Source: Candidatus Sodaliphilus limicaballi (GTDB taxonomy: Bacteria > Bacteroidota > Bacteroidia > Bacteroidales > Muribaculaceae). From it: DNA of 22,234 bases. Location: the NCBI GenBank assembly GCA_018065815.1, contig JAGHSP010000162.1:1-22234 (forward strand). The letters run 5' to 3'. Positions 6,855 through 14,027 of this stretch are shown in pieces; the first letter of the stretch is position 1; every line of letters starts with the position of its first letter. The notes under the pieces were generated by a model. The model was not told where the DNA came from. It saw only the letters and a program-made list of their open reading frames with translations, and made no database searches. The position numbers were made by a program, and so were the translations under genes.

Positions 6855-8906
6855 CTATTTATTTTTTTCTCCCACAAAGACCCAACCGCATGAGTCGGTG
6901 GCACCCTCGTCGGTCACCACAACTGCCTCATTGGCTCCCGGTTTGAGTTGCACACCTTTGGCAATCCATGTATTATAACCCTTATTTTCAAGGGTATAAA
7001 CCTTGCCGTTAACAGTGAGCACGGGGTTCTTGCAGTTGCAGTATAACTTAACGTCGGTCACTGCCTCCTTGCGCTCGGTGTCGCGCTTTGAGCAGATGTG
7101 CACCATGGGCTCGGGGTTCCACTGCGCCTTGTAGTAGTAGAACGCATCCTTGGGCACCTTGCGGTCGTAGGTCACCAGACCCTTATCGTTGATACCGAGC
7201 GCATCGCCCTCGTGACGGCCCGCGCTGGCAAAGTCAAACATGTTCCACACAAACGTGCCCCACAACTGTGGGCTCTCGTCGATGATGCGATAAGTCACCT
7301 CGTGCACAGTGGCTTGCCACTCCTCGGGGTGCCACTCGCCGTCGGTCTTGGGAGCCGACTTGATGTGCTGGTCGTGCTGCTTGATGCTAGCGCCGGCGCC
7401 ATACTCGCTGATGGCTATGCTCTTGCCGCTGTCGGGCTTATAGTTCCATGCGATGGTCCACTTCATGTTCTCGGGATTGTCCCAGTACCAGCCGGGGTAG
7501 GTGTTGTGTCCCACCACGTCAGGAATCTGGTTTTCAGGACGTCCGGCATTGTTGGTCGCACCCACGGTGACGCGGGTGGGGTCCTCGCGGTGAGCCAGGT
7601 CGTTGAGGCGAGCCACAAGCAGTTCGGGATTAGTACCGTCGCCCAGCTCGTTGTAAAGGCTCCAGCAGAATATCGACGGGTGGTTATAGCTCTGGCGGAT
7701 GAGTTCGACGAGCATCTCGCAGGTGTTGTTGTCAAACTCGGCATTGTCCTTGGTGCCCTTCTCGATGAAAGGAATCTCGGCCCACACGAGCATGCCCTCG
7801 CGGTCGCACAGCGAGTAGAAGTGCTGAGAATGAGGGTAATGCGCCAGGCGTATGGTGTTAGCTCCTATCTCCTTTATCATCGCCATGTCTTCATCGTGGT
7901 CGGCTGTAGAGAGCGCCCAACCTTGACCCTTGCGGTCCTGGTGGCGGTTCACGCCACGCAAGGGGTAAGACTCGCCGTTGAGGAAGAAACCCTTGTTATG
8001 GTCGATGCTGAACGAGCGCAGACCTATCTGCTCGGCAACCATATCAATAACCTTGTCGCCGTCCATCAGATAAACCTGGCAAGTGTACATCGCGGCGTCT
8101 TTCTTGCCGTTCCACAAATGGGGGTTTGGAATAGTCACAGGAAGCTTGACCTGATAGAAATCACTGCCGCGCTGCATAGTGCCGCCCTTGAACTCAAACA
8201 TTATGACGGTGCCAGTGTGGTCATTGCGCTGGTCGTCAGTGAAAACAACGCGCAAACCCAGTTTGTTTTTCACCTGTGCTGTTAGGTCAACCTTGGCAAG
8301 CACCTCAAGCTGCGCCTCGTCGGCAGTAACCTTGTTCTGCTTGATAAACACGCCCTTCGAGCCGTGGTCGTTGACGGTGATGCCGTTCTCGGGCACAACC
8401 TCGATGCTCACCGGGCGATAGATGCCGCCAAAGACGGTGAAGTCGCCCGCCAGCGGGATAATGGTCTCGTCCTTCGCATTGGTGACACGCACCAGCAGTT
8501 CGTTGTCTTTTTCTTTGAGATAGGGAGTTGCGTCGGCATTGAACGCGGTGAACGATCCTTTGTGCTCACCTGCCAGATGTCCGTTGACATAGACCCACGC
8601 ATGCTGGCTCACACCTTCAAAGTGCAGCACCACGCGCTTCCCCTTGATGTTCTTGGGCGCATCAAACGAGTATCGGTAGGCCCCGGCGCCGCGATAGTAC
8701 TCGGGCGTGCAGCCATCCTCGGCATTCCAGCAGTGAGGCACCCTGACTTGCTGCCATTGCACATCACCAGTTCCCTCGGGGGCAACATCATGTTTCACAA
8801 ACTGCCAATCACCATCGAGAGGCAGAGTACATCGAAATTGAGCCATAGCACCAAGCGCCACAGCTGCAATCGCCATCACAACAAACAGTCTCTTATATGC
8901 AGTCAT
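6855..8906 (-). CDS. GH2 beta-galactosidase-like glycoside hydrolase
   Basis: 683 residues from ATG at 8906. An in-frame TTG further upstream (8933) lies inside the -7 promoter box and is rejected. The signal peptide is MTAYKRLFVVMAIAAVALGAMAQ minus its last residues, implying export. Domain order: sugar-binding jelly roll (DGDWQF to about residue 190), immunoglobulin-like domain (about 190-285), then TIM barrel. Catalytic residues are clear: acid/base Glu420 in WSLYNELGDG and nucleophile Glu501 in ISEYGAGAS. RLAHYPHSQHFYSLCDREG and WNMFDFASAGR are typical of beta-galactosidases rather than beta-mannosidases. First gene of an operon with GH92, which fits stepwise exo-trimming of N-glycan antennae (substrate inferred). 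It ends with TAG. Confidence 0.92.
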   Translation of the reverse strand: MTAYKRLFVVMAIAAVALGAMAQFRCTLPLDGDWQFVKHDVAPEGTGDVQWQQVRVPHCWNAEDGCTPEYYRGAGAYRYSFDAPKNIKGKRVVLHFEGVSQHAWVYVNGHLAGEHKGSFTAFNADATPYLKEKDNELLVRVTNAKDETIIPLAGDFTVFGGIYRPVSIEVVPENGITVNDHGSKGVFIKQNKVTADEAQLEVLAKVDLTAQVKNKLGLRVVFTDDQRNDHTGTVIMFEFKGGTMQRGSDFYQVKLPVTIPNPHLWNGKKDAAMYTCQVYLMDGDKVIDMVAEQIGLRSFSIDHNKGFFLNGESYPLRGVNRHQDRKGQGWALSTADHDEDMAMIKEIGANTIRLAHYPHSQHFYSLCDREGMLVWAEIPFIEKGTKDNAEFDNNTCEMLVELIRQSYNHPSIFCWSLYNELGDGTNPELLVARLNDLAHREDPTRVTVGATNNAGRPENQIPDVVGHNTYPGWYWDNPENMKWTIAWNYKPDSGKSIAISEYGAGASIKQHDQHIKSAPKTDGEWHPEEWQATVHEVTYRIIDESPQLWGTFVWNMFDFASAGRHEGDALGINDKGLVTYDRKVPKDAFYYYKAQWNPEPMVHICSKRDTERKEAVTDVKLYCNCKNPVLTVNGKVYTLENKGYNTWIAKGVQLKPGANEAVVVTDEGATDSCGWVFVGEKNK

Positions 8907-8930
8907 AATAGAATAATTTTCTTCACATTG

Positions 8931-8938
8931 CAAAATTA
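8931..8938 (-). promoter_or_regulatory. -7 promoter element for the GH2-GH92 operon
   Basis: TAATTTTG on the minus strand, 24 bases before the ATG at 8906. The -33 position has only TTTT, a weak match at 19-base spacing. The box overlaps the upstream in-frame TTG codon and so decides the translation start in favour of 8906. Confidence 0.6.
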
Positions 8939-8992
8939 ATCACATTTACGCAAATAAAAAATCATATCCGTTGCACAAAATGCCACAATCGT

Positions 8993-9013
8993 GGAAATCC
9001 GTTTGCGATTTCC
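8993..9013. other. Small hairpin in the GH2/RAYT gap
   Basis: GGAAATC (8993-8999) and GATTTCC (9007-9013) can pair around a 7-base loop. It is not followed by a T-tract on either strand, so a terminator role is weak. AAAATGCCA at 8977-8985 just upstream matches the first nine bases of the family B arm and may be a decayed copy. Confidence 0.35.
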
Positions 9014-9040
9014 CGACCGATCTCTCGCAGAGGCACAGAG

Positions 9041-9079
9041 AAAATGCCATCATAGGGACTGTCCCTTTGATGGCATTTT
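9041..9079 (+). repeat. Family B REP-like palindrome (B1)
   Basis: AAAATGCCATCA and TGATGGCATTTT arms around a GGGACTGTCCC centre. It faces copy B2 in inverted orientation across a 50-base spacer, the paired arrangement expected of a REPIN (two inverted REPs) beside its transposase gene. Confidence 0.9.
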
Positions 9080-9129
9080 CAATCTTACAAAAGCGCCCAT
9101 ATTATTTATAATCAACACATTAAACTTCT

Positions 9130-9166
9130 AAAATGCCATCAAAGGGACAGTCCCCATGATGGCATT
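9130..9166 (-). repeat. Family B REP-like palindrome (B2), overlaps the RAYT stop
   Basis: Reverse-oriented copy: plus strand reads AAAATGCCATCAA, GGGACAGTCCCC, then ATGATGGCATT. Its last two bases are part of the TAA stop (9167-9165, minus strand) of the transposase gene, so the repeat starts exactly at the end of the coding region. Confidence 0.9.
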
Positions 9167-9944
9167 ATTGCTCCGACACCATGCGCCACACAGTTTTATA
9201 GTCTAGTGCGGCAATACGGGCTAACTGCCTCATACTCACACCTGCGTCAATAATGGATTTTGCATGCATGGCTCTTTTTGAGCGCGGCATCTCACGCAGC
9301 TCAATTCCCTGGCATACCTGTTCAACAAGCCTGCGGGCCTCAGAATCAGTCAGGCGTGATTTGTGAACTTTGTTTATGCGCACCTCGGCACTTACCTTCA
9401 ATACCAGTTCCTTTATCTCGTCCCACTGTATCCCCGTGAACGGAAAAGATCGAGCACATACCGCAGGCATGCCAAGCGTTCCTGCGTATTCGTGCCAACT
9501 GCTCCACTCATAAGCATCGGGAGACGCAACCATCTCGGCAGCAACGGGATTTTGGTGTATGTAACGCAACAATTTTATGAAGTAGCCCGCATCTTCAACG
9601 GGTTCGCTCCTGTAGCGTCCCTGGAACAACGGCCCCAAACGCTCATAACGCTTGTTGAAGTAACTCACATAAGACACCAAGATGCGTTTCATCACTTCAC
9701 CTATCGTTTCATTTCCTTCGGCAATCAGCAGATGGACATGGTTGTCCATCAAACAATAAGCATGAACCATGCAGTAGGACGGCAATGGCTTGTTATTTGA
9801 ATCCACTGGTTCAGTCACGGAGCGAAGCACTTTCAAAAACTTACCTCGGTCCTGATTATCACGAAAAATATCTCTGCGATCAATACCACGCAACATTACA
9901 TGGTAAACGCCTGTTGTACTAAAAACACGACTTCTCCTTGGCAT
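9165..9944 (-). CDS. REP-associated tyrosine transposase (RAYT, IS200-like Y1)
   Basis: 259 residues. The HUH motif is His69-Val-His71 in MDNHVHLLIAE. The catalytic tyrosine is Tyr92 or Tyr95 in LVSYVSYFNKRY. Other family blocks are YHVMLRGIDRRDIFRDNQDR near the start, GPLFQGRYRSEPV and YIHQNPVAAEM. The C-terminus (SMRQLARIAALDYKTVWRMV) looks like a helix-turn-helix, a frequent extra in this family. RAYTs are single-copy, domesticated-looking relatives of IS200 transposases that act on palindromic REP sequences. The four family B palindromes flanking this gene are its obvious cognate substrates. No IS-style left/right ends are needed. It has its own promoter. Confidence 0.93.
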   Translation of the reverse strand: MPRRSRVFSTTGVYHVMLRGIDRRDIFRDNQDRGKFLKVLRSVTEPVDSNNKPLPSYCMVHAYCLMDNHVHLLIAEGNETIGEVMKRILVSYVSYFNKRYERLGPLFQGRYRSEPVEDAGYFIKLLRYIHQNPVAAEMVASPDAYEWSSWHEYAGTLGMPAVCARSFPFTGIQWDEIKELVLKVSAEVRINKVHKSRLTDSEARRLVEQVCQGIELREMPRSKRAMHAKSIIDAGVSMRQLARIAALDYKTVWRMVSEQ

Positions 9945-9975
9945 AATATTTTCTATATATTTTGATATTTTGTCG

Positions 9976-10006
9976 CAAAGATATAAAACAATTTTGATTT
10001 ATCAAG
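9976..10006 (-). promoter_or_regulatory. Promoter of the RAYT gene
   Basis: On the minus strand, TATCTTTG (9983-9976) matches TAnnTTTG, and CTTG (10006-10003) is a near -33 at 19-base spacing. The -33 lies at the edge of a 55-base tandem duplication that also contains repeats B3 and B4. Confidence 0.6.
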
Positions 10007-10020
10007 AAAAACAAAGCAAG

Positions 10021-10057
10021 AAAATGCCATCACGGGGACTGTCCCTTTGATGGCATT
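10021..10057 (+). repeat. Family B REP-like palindrome (B3)
   Basis: AAAATGCCATCAC, then GGGGACTGTCCC, then TTTGATGGCATT. Same orientation as B1 and B4. Part of the first unit of the tandem duplication. Confidence 0.9.
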
Positions 10058-10075
10058 CAAGAAAAACAAAGCAAG

Positions 10076-10110
10076 AAAATGCCATCACGGGGACTGTCCC
10101 TTTGATGGCA
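10076..10110 (+). repeat. Family B REP-like palindrome (B4)
   Basis: Same sequence as B3 up to TTTGATGGCA, after which the flank changes to AAAAAG, so the outer right arm is lost. Second unit of the tandem duplication. Confidence 0.88.
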
Positions 10111-10187
10111 AAAAGTGGCAGATTTTACAAAAGTTCCGACTAAAAAGTGTGGTAGAAACTCGTTGGCGGATGATGGGAGGGCGGGGG

Positions 10188-11795
10188 TCAGCGTTCTCGC
10201 GGGGTGGGGGTTGTGCGTTCGAATGCGGGGTTGTAACGTATGCGCCAGAGGTCGTAGTAGTTGAGCAAACGCAGGAGCCTCGGTTGAAAGTCGTTCCAGC
10301 CTGGGAGTCGCTCACCGCACCAAGCCTTCTCGGCAAGGGCGGCAATGCGCGGAAACACCATCATCTCGGCCTTCCACGGCTCGGCACAATACTCGGTCCA
10401 CAAACACCCCTCGACGCCAAGCAGATTGTCACGCACGGCAACGGATGCCGAGTCGGGAACAAGCTGGCTCTCATACACATCGCGTACCGTGAGCGTGCGG
10501 CCCGCGCCAGGAGCAAGCTCGGTCTGCGTCGAGTCTTCGTGGCAGGTGAAATAGAAGTATCGTCCGCTGGCGTTTATCCACTTGTGGGTGGTATCGATGC
10601 GGCGGAGAGGCATCTTGGGACGCACGTGCCAACTCTCGACCACCCCGTCGGCGGGATCCATGCCCTCGGCACCGCCGTCCCAGCCTATCGCCACCTTGCC
10701 GTGCTTGCGGCACACCGCCTGCACATGCTGCATGAAGTGAGTCTGCAAGGCATGAGCGTCTTGCAAGCCGTGTTGTTCCATATACTGCTGTGTGGCAGTG
10801 CTTTCGTTCCACCACCTGGGTGCACACTCATCGCCTCCCACATGGATATACTTGCCAGGGAACAACTGGCACACCTCGTCGAAAACCTCGTCAAGAAACT
10901 TGAAAACCTCGTCGCTGGGCGCAAGCACATTGTTCTGGCGGTTGAAGATGCCCCACGTGAGCGCAGTGTGCTTGATTGAGTCGGGCGAAGTGCTGAACTC
11001 GGGGTGTGCTGCCAGCACCGCCATGCAGTGGCCTGGGACGTCAATCTCGGGGACAACCGTCACAAAACGCTCTTCGGCATAACTGATCACGTCCTTTATT
11101 TCTTCTTGGGTATAGTAAGCCTGGTAAGGGCGGTCATAGTATTCGCCAGGGAAAATGCCCTTGATTTCGCCATCACGGCTGCTGCCACGTTCGGTTAGCT
11201 CTGGATGGCTTTTGAGTGCGATGCGCCAGCCTTGGTCATCGGTCAGGTGCCAGTGAAACACGTTCATCTTGTGCAACGCCATCCAGTCGATGTATTGCTT
11301 CACAAACGAAACGGGGTAGAAATGTCGCACCACATCGAGGTGCATGCCACGGTAGTCATATCCGGGAGCATCCACGATGGTGCAGTGCGGCAGCCTGGGC
11401 AGGTCGCCCGGACGCGAAGGGAGCATCTGGATCAATGTGGTCACGCCATAAAACCGCGCCGCAGGCGAAACCGACGAGATGCTGACCCGACGGTCGCCAA
11501 CAGTGAGCAGATAGCCATTAATAGGAGTAACCTCAACGTCATTTATCGTGATGATAGCATCGCTTGCGTTGTCAACGAGCTTGAAGTGCAGCCCCAGCTT
11601 GTCATGGCAATAATCCACCAGATACTTTGCAGCCGACATCGCACCGGGAGCAGCCCACACGCCGGCATCAACACCGAGCGAGAGCGTGCGTGACGAGTCA
11701 ACGCGAGCCGACCTCACCGCCGGCACCACATCCACATTGCCAGCACCACACACCACCGCGACCAGAGTCATCAACACTAAAAACAGTTGCTTCAT
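10188..11795 (-). CDS. GH20 beta-N-acetylhexosaminidase
   Basis: 535 residues with a Sec signal peptide (about residues 1-18). There is no valid lipobox, because VVCG lacks the small residue before Cys. The N-terminal GH20b domain (to about residue 135) includes NGYLLTVGDRRVSISS and ARFYGVTTLIQ. The catalytic barrel starts at DYRGMHLDVVRHF. FHWHLTDDQGWR and VPEIDVPGH are family signatures, and the Asp322-Glu323 pair in HVGGDEC is the substrate-assisted catalytic pair, with Glu323 as acid. It removes terminal GlcNAc or GalNAc. Its direction matches the GH2-GH92 operon, from which it is separated by the RAYT. It is divergent from the HTCS gene. Together with GH2 and GH92 it would fit N-glycan trimming (inference). 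Confidence 0.95.
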   Translation of the reverse strand: MKQLFLVLMTLVAVVCGAGNVDVVPAVRSARVDSSRTLSLGVDAGVWAAPGAMSAAKYLVDYCHDKLGLHFKLVDNASDAIITINDVEVTPINGYLLTVGDRRVSISSVSPAARFYGVTTLIQMLPSRPGDLPRLPHCTIVDAPGYDYRGMHLDVVRHFYPVSFVKQYIDWMALHKMNVFHWHLTDDQGWRIALKSHPELTERGSSRDGEIKGIFPGEYYDRPYQAYYTQEEIKDVISYAEERFVTVVPEIDVPGHCMAVLAAHPEFSTSPDSIKHTALTWGIFNRQNNVLAPSDEVFKFLDEVFDEVCQLFPGKYIHVGGDECAPRWWNESTATQQYMEQHGLQDAHALQTHFMQHVQAVCRKHGKVAIGWDGGAEGMDPADGVVESWHVRPKMPLRRIDTTHKWINASGRYFYFTCHEDSTQTELAPGAGRTLTVRDVYESQLVPDSASVAVRDNLLGVEGCLWTEYCAEPWKAEMMVFPRIAALAEKAWCGERLPGWNDFQPRLLRLLNYYDLWRIRYNPAFERTTPTPRER

Positions 11796-11830
11796 GCTTC
11801 AATCAAATTACAGAGGTTAAAAATCGACCA

Positions 11831-11838
11831 CAAATTTA
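11831..11838 (-). promoter_or_regulatory. -7 promoter element for GH20
   Basis: TAAATTTG on the minus strand, 36 bases before the GH20 ATG. At 19-base spacing the -33 position has TTGC, only a partial match. Confidence 0.5.
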
Positions 11839-11876
11839 AAGGAATATTTCCACCTGGGCAAGCGGGCGAGGTGATT

Positions 11877-11910
11877 TTCTCCTGCGGGCTCACGTGAGAA
11901 CCCGCGAGAA
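11877..11910. promoter_or_regulatory. Interrupted palindrome between GH20 and HTCS
   Basis: The centre CTCACGTGAG (11889-11898) is a perfect palindrome. It is framed by GCGGG/CCCGC and then TTCTC/GAGAA, with two-base offsets on each side. It lies upstream of the GH20 -7 box in the roughly 290-base divergent intergenic region and could be an operator or an RNA hairpin. Apart from the two promoters, nothing else stands out in that gap. Confidence 0.5.
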
Positions 11911-12027
11911 GTGCAAGGGGCTTGCGGGGAGGGCTTTGGGGGGTATATAAGGCATGGTGCAATGGCAAATAGGACATTTGTACTATTTTTTGAAAAAAAT
12001 GGACAATAATAGGGAATTCCTTTTCTG

Positions 12028-12035
12028 TAATTTTG
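12028..12035 (+). promoter_or_regulatory. -7 promoter element for the HTCS gene
   Basis: TAATTTTG, a full -7 match 54 bases before the ATG. No TTTG is found at the expected -33 distance, so either the -33 is degenerate or the promoter is activator-dependent. Confidence 0.5.
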
Positions 12036-12089
12036 TACCTGTAATATTGGGCGCGTGACTTTGGCTCCCGAAAACATTAACAGCAACCA

Positions 12090-13904
12090 ATGAAGAAATT
12101 TCTTGCCATAATAACCCTAGTCTTGTGCACGGCAGTGGCTGTGGCACAAAACTACCCGTATAAATACTATTTCCGCCACATTTCGAGTCCCGAGGGTCTG
12201 TCGCAGACCGATGTGAAGGCGCTTTTGCAGGACTCCTACGGTTTCATGTGGTTCGGCACCCGCAACAAGCTCAACCGTTATGACGGCAACTGCATCAAGG
12301 TGTTTGACATCCGCGACCAGAAAAACGGCAATTGCAACAATAACGTGTCGGCACTCTTTGAAGACGAGGACAAGCATCTGTGGGTGGGGACCGACAAGGG
12401 CGTGTTTATCTACAACCCCATCAACGAGTCGTTTGCTTTCATGGACGTTAAGGCAAATAACGGCGCCAAGATGACCGACTGGGTGGCCCAGATCGACAAG
12501 GACAACGACGGCAACGTATGGGTGATCGTCCCCAACCAGGGCATGTTCCGCTACGGCAAGGACAAGAAGCTCAAACATTACTCGCTGGGCACATCTTCTC
12601 ACCCCGACCGCGGCACGCCGCAGTGCATGGTGCTCGACAAGAGCGGCAAGCTGTGGGTGGGGACCGACGGCAACGGAGTCTTTGCCTACGACCGCAACGG
12701 CGACCGCTTTGTCCAGTACATGGGCGACAACGGCGCATCGTCGATCATGGGCGAGAACGTGTACCGCATGAGCGACTACGGTGATTTCCTCGTGCTGGGT
12801 ATCCATGAGGGCAAGCTGCGCAAGTTCAACAAGCGCAAGAACGAGGTGACCGACATCAACGCCCCCGAGGTGCACTACAAGATAATACGCGATGTGCGGT
12901 GCTACGACGGCGTGCTGTGGGTGGGCACCGACAACGGCATCTACATAGTTGACGAGAACACAGGCATCACCGAGCACATAGCCAACGACCCCATGTGCAG
13001 CTACTCGCTGCGTGACAACCAGATAGGCCGCATCTACCGCGACCGCGAGAACGGCATCTGGGTGGGATTCAACATGGCAGGCGTGAGCTACCTGCCGCAG
13101 CAGGGCATGCACTTCATGCGATATGTGCCGCTGATGAGCCCCGGCACCATCACCAGCAAGCGCATACGCGACATCGTGGAAGACAATGCCGGCAACATCT
13201 GGGTGGGCACCGACGACCACGGCGTGAACATCTTCAACCCCAACACCGGCACCTTCAGCCAGGCACGCCTGTCGAGCAACAAACCGCTCGCCATGCTTCA
13301 CTGCGGCGACAAGATCTGGGTGGGGTTCTATAAAAACGGCATCGATGTGGTGAACTCGACCACAACGACGGCCTCTCACCTGAGCGCCGAGAGCCTAGGC
13401 TTGAACGACCAGAGCATCTACGCCCTGTGCGAGGACGGCAAGGGCCGCATGTGGGTGGGCAACGGCTGGGGCGTGTATATGAGCGAGCAGGGCTCGTCGA
13501 ACTACACCCGCCAGGAGCAGTTCGGGTTCAACTACATCTACGATATCCTCGAGGACAACGACGGCAACATCTGGGTGGCATCGCTGGGCAACGGCGTGTT
13601 CTGCTACAATCCCGGCACCGGCAAGACGGTGCACTACACGCACAACGCCAACGACTCTACCAGCCTGAGCAGCAACTCGGTGAGCAGCATCCTCATGACG
13701 AGCGACGGCAACCTGTGGTTCTCGACCGACCGCGGCGGCATCTGCTGCCTCAACAAGTCAACCGGCAAGTTCAAGACTTACAGCCTGGCGCAAGGCCTGC
13801 CCGACGACTCGGCATACGAAATCATCGAGGACAACGACGGCAACCTGTGGTTCGGCACCAACAACGGCCTGGTGAAGTTCCCCCCCTCAACCGGCGCATG
13901 CTAG
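12090..13904 (+). CDS. HTCS N-terminal sensor fragment (two-propeller periplasmic part)
   Basis: 604 residues from the ATG to the amber stop. Signal peptide 1-19 (cut near AVA-QNY), then EGLSQTDVKALLQDSYGF, the classic start of an HTCS sensor. Thirteen Reg_prop-type blades follow, recognisable by W-V-G-T-D-x-G or W-F-G-T repeats such as IWVGTDDHGVNIF and LWFGTNNGLVKF. Without the 14th blade and Y_Y_Y domain, this product would be a soluble periplasmic sensor domain with no output. The gene is divergent from GH20 and precedes GH43 and the rest of the locus. Confidence 0.85.
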   Translation: MKKFLAIITLVLCTAVAVAQNYPYKYYFRHISSPEGLSQTDVKALLQDSYGFMWFGTRNKLNRYDGNCIKVFDIRDQKNGNCNNNVSALFEDEDKHLWVGTDKGVFIYNPINESFAFMDVKANNGAKMTDWVAQIDKDNDGNVWVIVPNQGMFRYGKDKKLKHYSLGTSSHPDRGTPQCMVLDKSGKLWVGTDGNGVFAYDRNGDRFVQYMGDNGASSIMGENVYRMSDYGDFLVLGIHEGKLRKFNKRKNEVTDINAPEVHYKIIRDVRCYDGVLWVGTDNGIYIVDENTGITEHIANDPMCSYSLRDNQIGRIYRDRENGIWVGFNMAGVSYLPQQGMHFMRYVPLMSPGTITSKRIRDIVEDNAGNIWVGTDDHGVNIFNPNTGTFSQARLSSNKPLAMLHCGDKIWVGFYKNGIDVVNSTTTTASHLSAESLGLNDQSIYALCEDGKGRMWVGNGWGVYMSEQGSSNYTRQEQFGFNYIYDILEDNDGNIWVASLGNGVFCYNPGTGKTVHYTHNANDSTSLSSNSVSSILMTSDGNLWFSTDRGGICCLNKSTGKFKTYSLAQGLPDDSAYEIIEDNDGNLWFGTNNGLVKFPPSTGAC

Positions 13905-14027
13905 ATCTACACCCCGCACAACGGCCTGCCCGGCAACCAGTTTAACTACAAGAGCGCGCTCAAGGCCAGCAACGGCATCTTCTACTTTGGCAGCAGCGAG
14001 GGACTCATCTCGTTCAACCCCCACTCG

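Larger units (their letters stand above)
10002..10111 (+). repeat. 55-base tandem duplication carrying family B repeats
   Basis: Two copies of a 55-base unit beginning TCAAGAAAAACAAAGCAAG, at 10002 and 10057, identical for 54 bases and each containing one family B palindrome. Identity this high indicates a recent event. Confidence 0.92.

Noticed and set aside
7098..8285. Long plus-strand open frame opposite GH2, and similar ones opposite GH92 (6015-6827) and the HTCS (12117-13379, minus)
   Set aside because: They lie entirely antisense to strongly supported enzyme or regulator genes, have no recognisable domain and show low-complexity Val/His/Arg-rich composition typical of GC-rich shadow frames.
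8907..8933. TTG at 8933 as start of the GH2 gene
   Set aside because: The codon is part of the TAATTTTG promoter box, and the signal peptide begins at the ATG at 8906.
9165..9944. A complete IS200/IS605 insertion sequence
   Set aside because: The protein has RAYT-type sequence with a C-terminal HTH, no TnpB partner, and REP-like palindromes rather than defined IS ends.
9041..10110. CRISPR array
   Set aside because: The palindromes are few, irregularly spaced, present in both orientations and without unique spacers or cas genes; the RAYT explains them.
10047..10979. Plus-strand open frame beginning inside repeat B3 and running opposite GH20
   Set aside because: It starts in a REP palindrome, is antisense to GH20 and has no domain.
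13902..13904. Genome-wide recoding of TAG as a sense codon
   Set aside because: TAG ends two other genes in the window (the 683-residue GH2 and the 458-residue secreted protein). The first is followed at once by TGA, so the evidence is not decisive, but nothing else supports recoding.
13868..13904. Frameshift at the seven-C run before the HTCS stop
   Set aside because: The reading frame before the run and after the amber codon is the same, so no shift has occurred.
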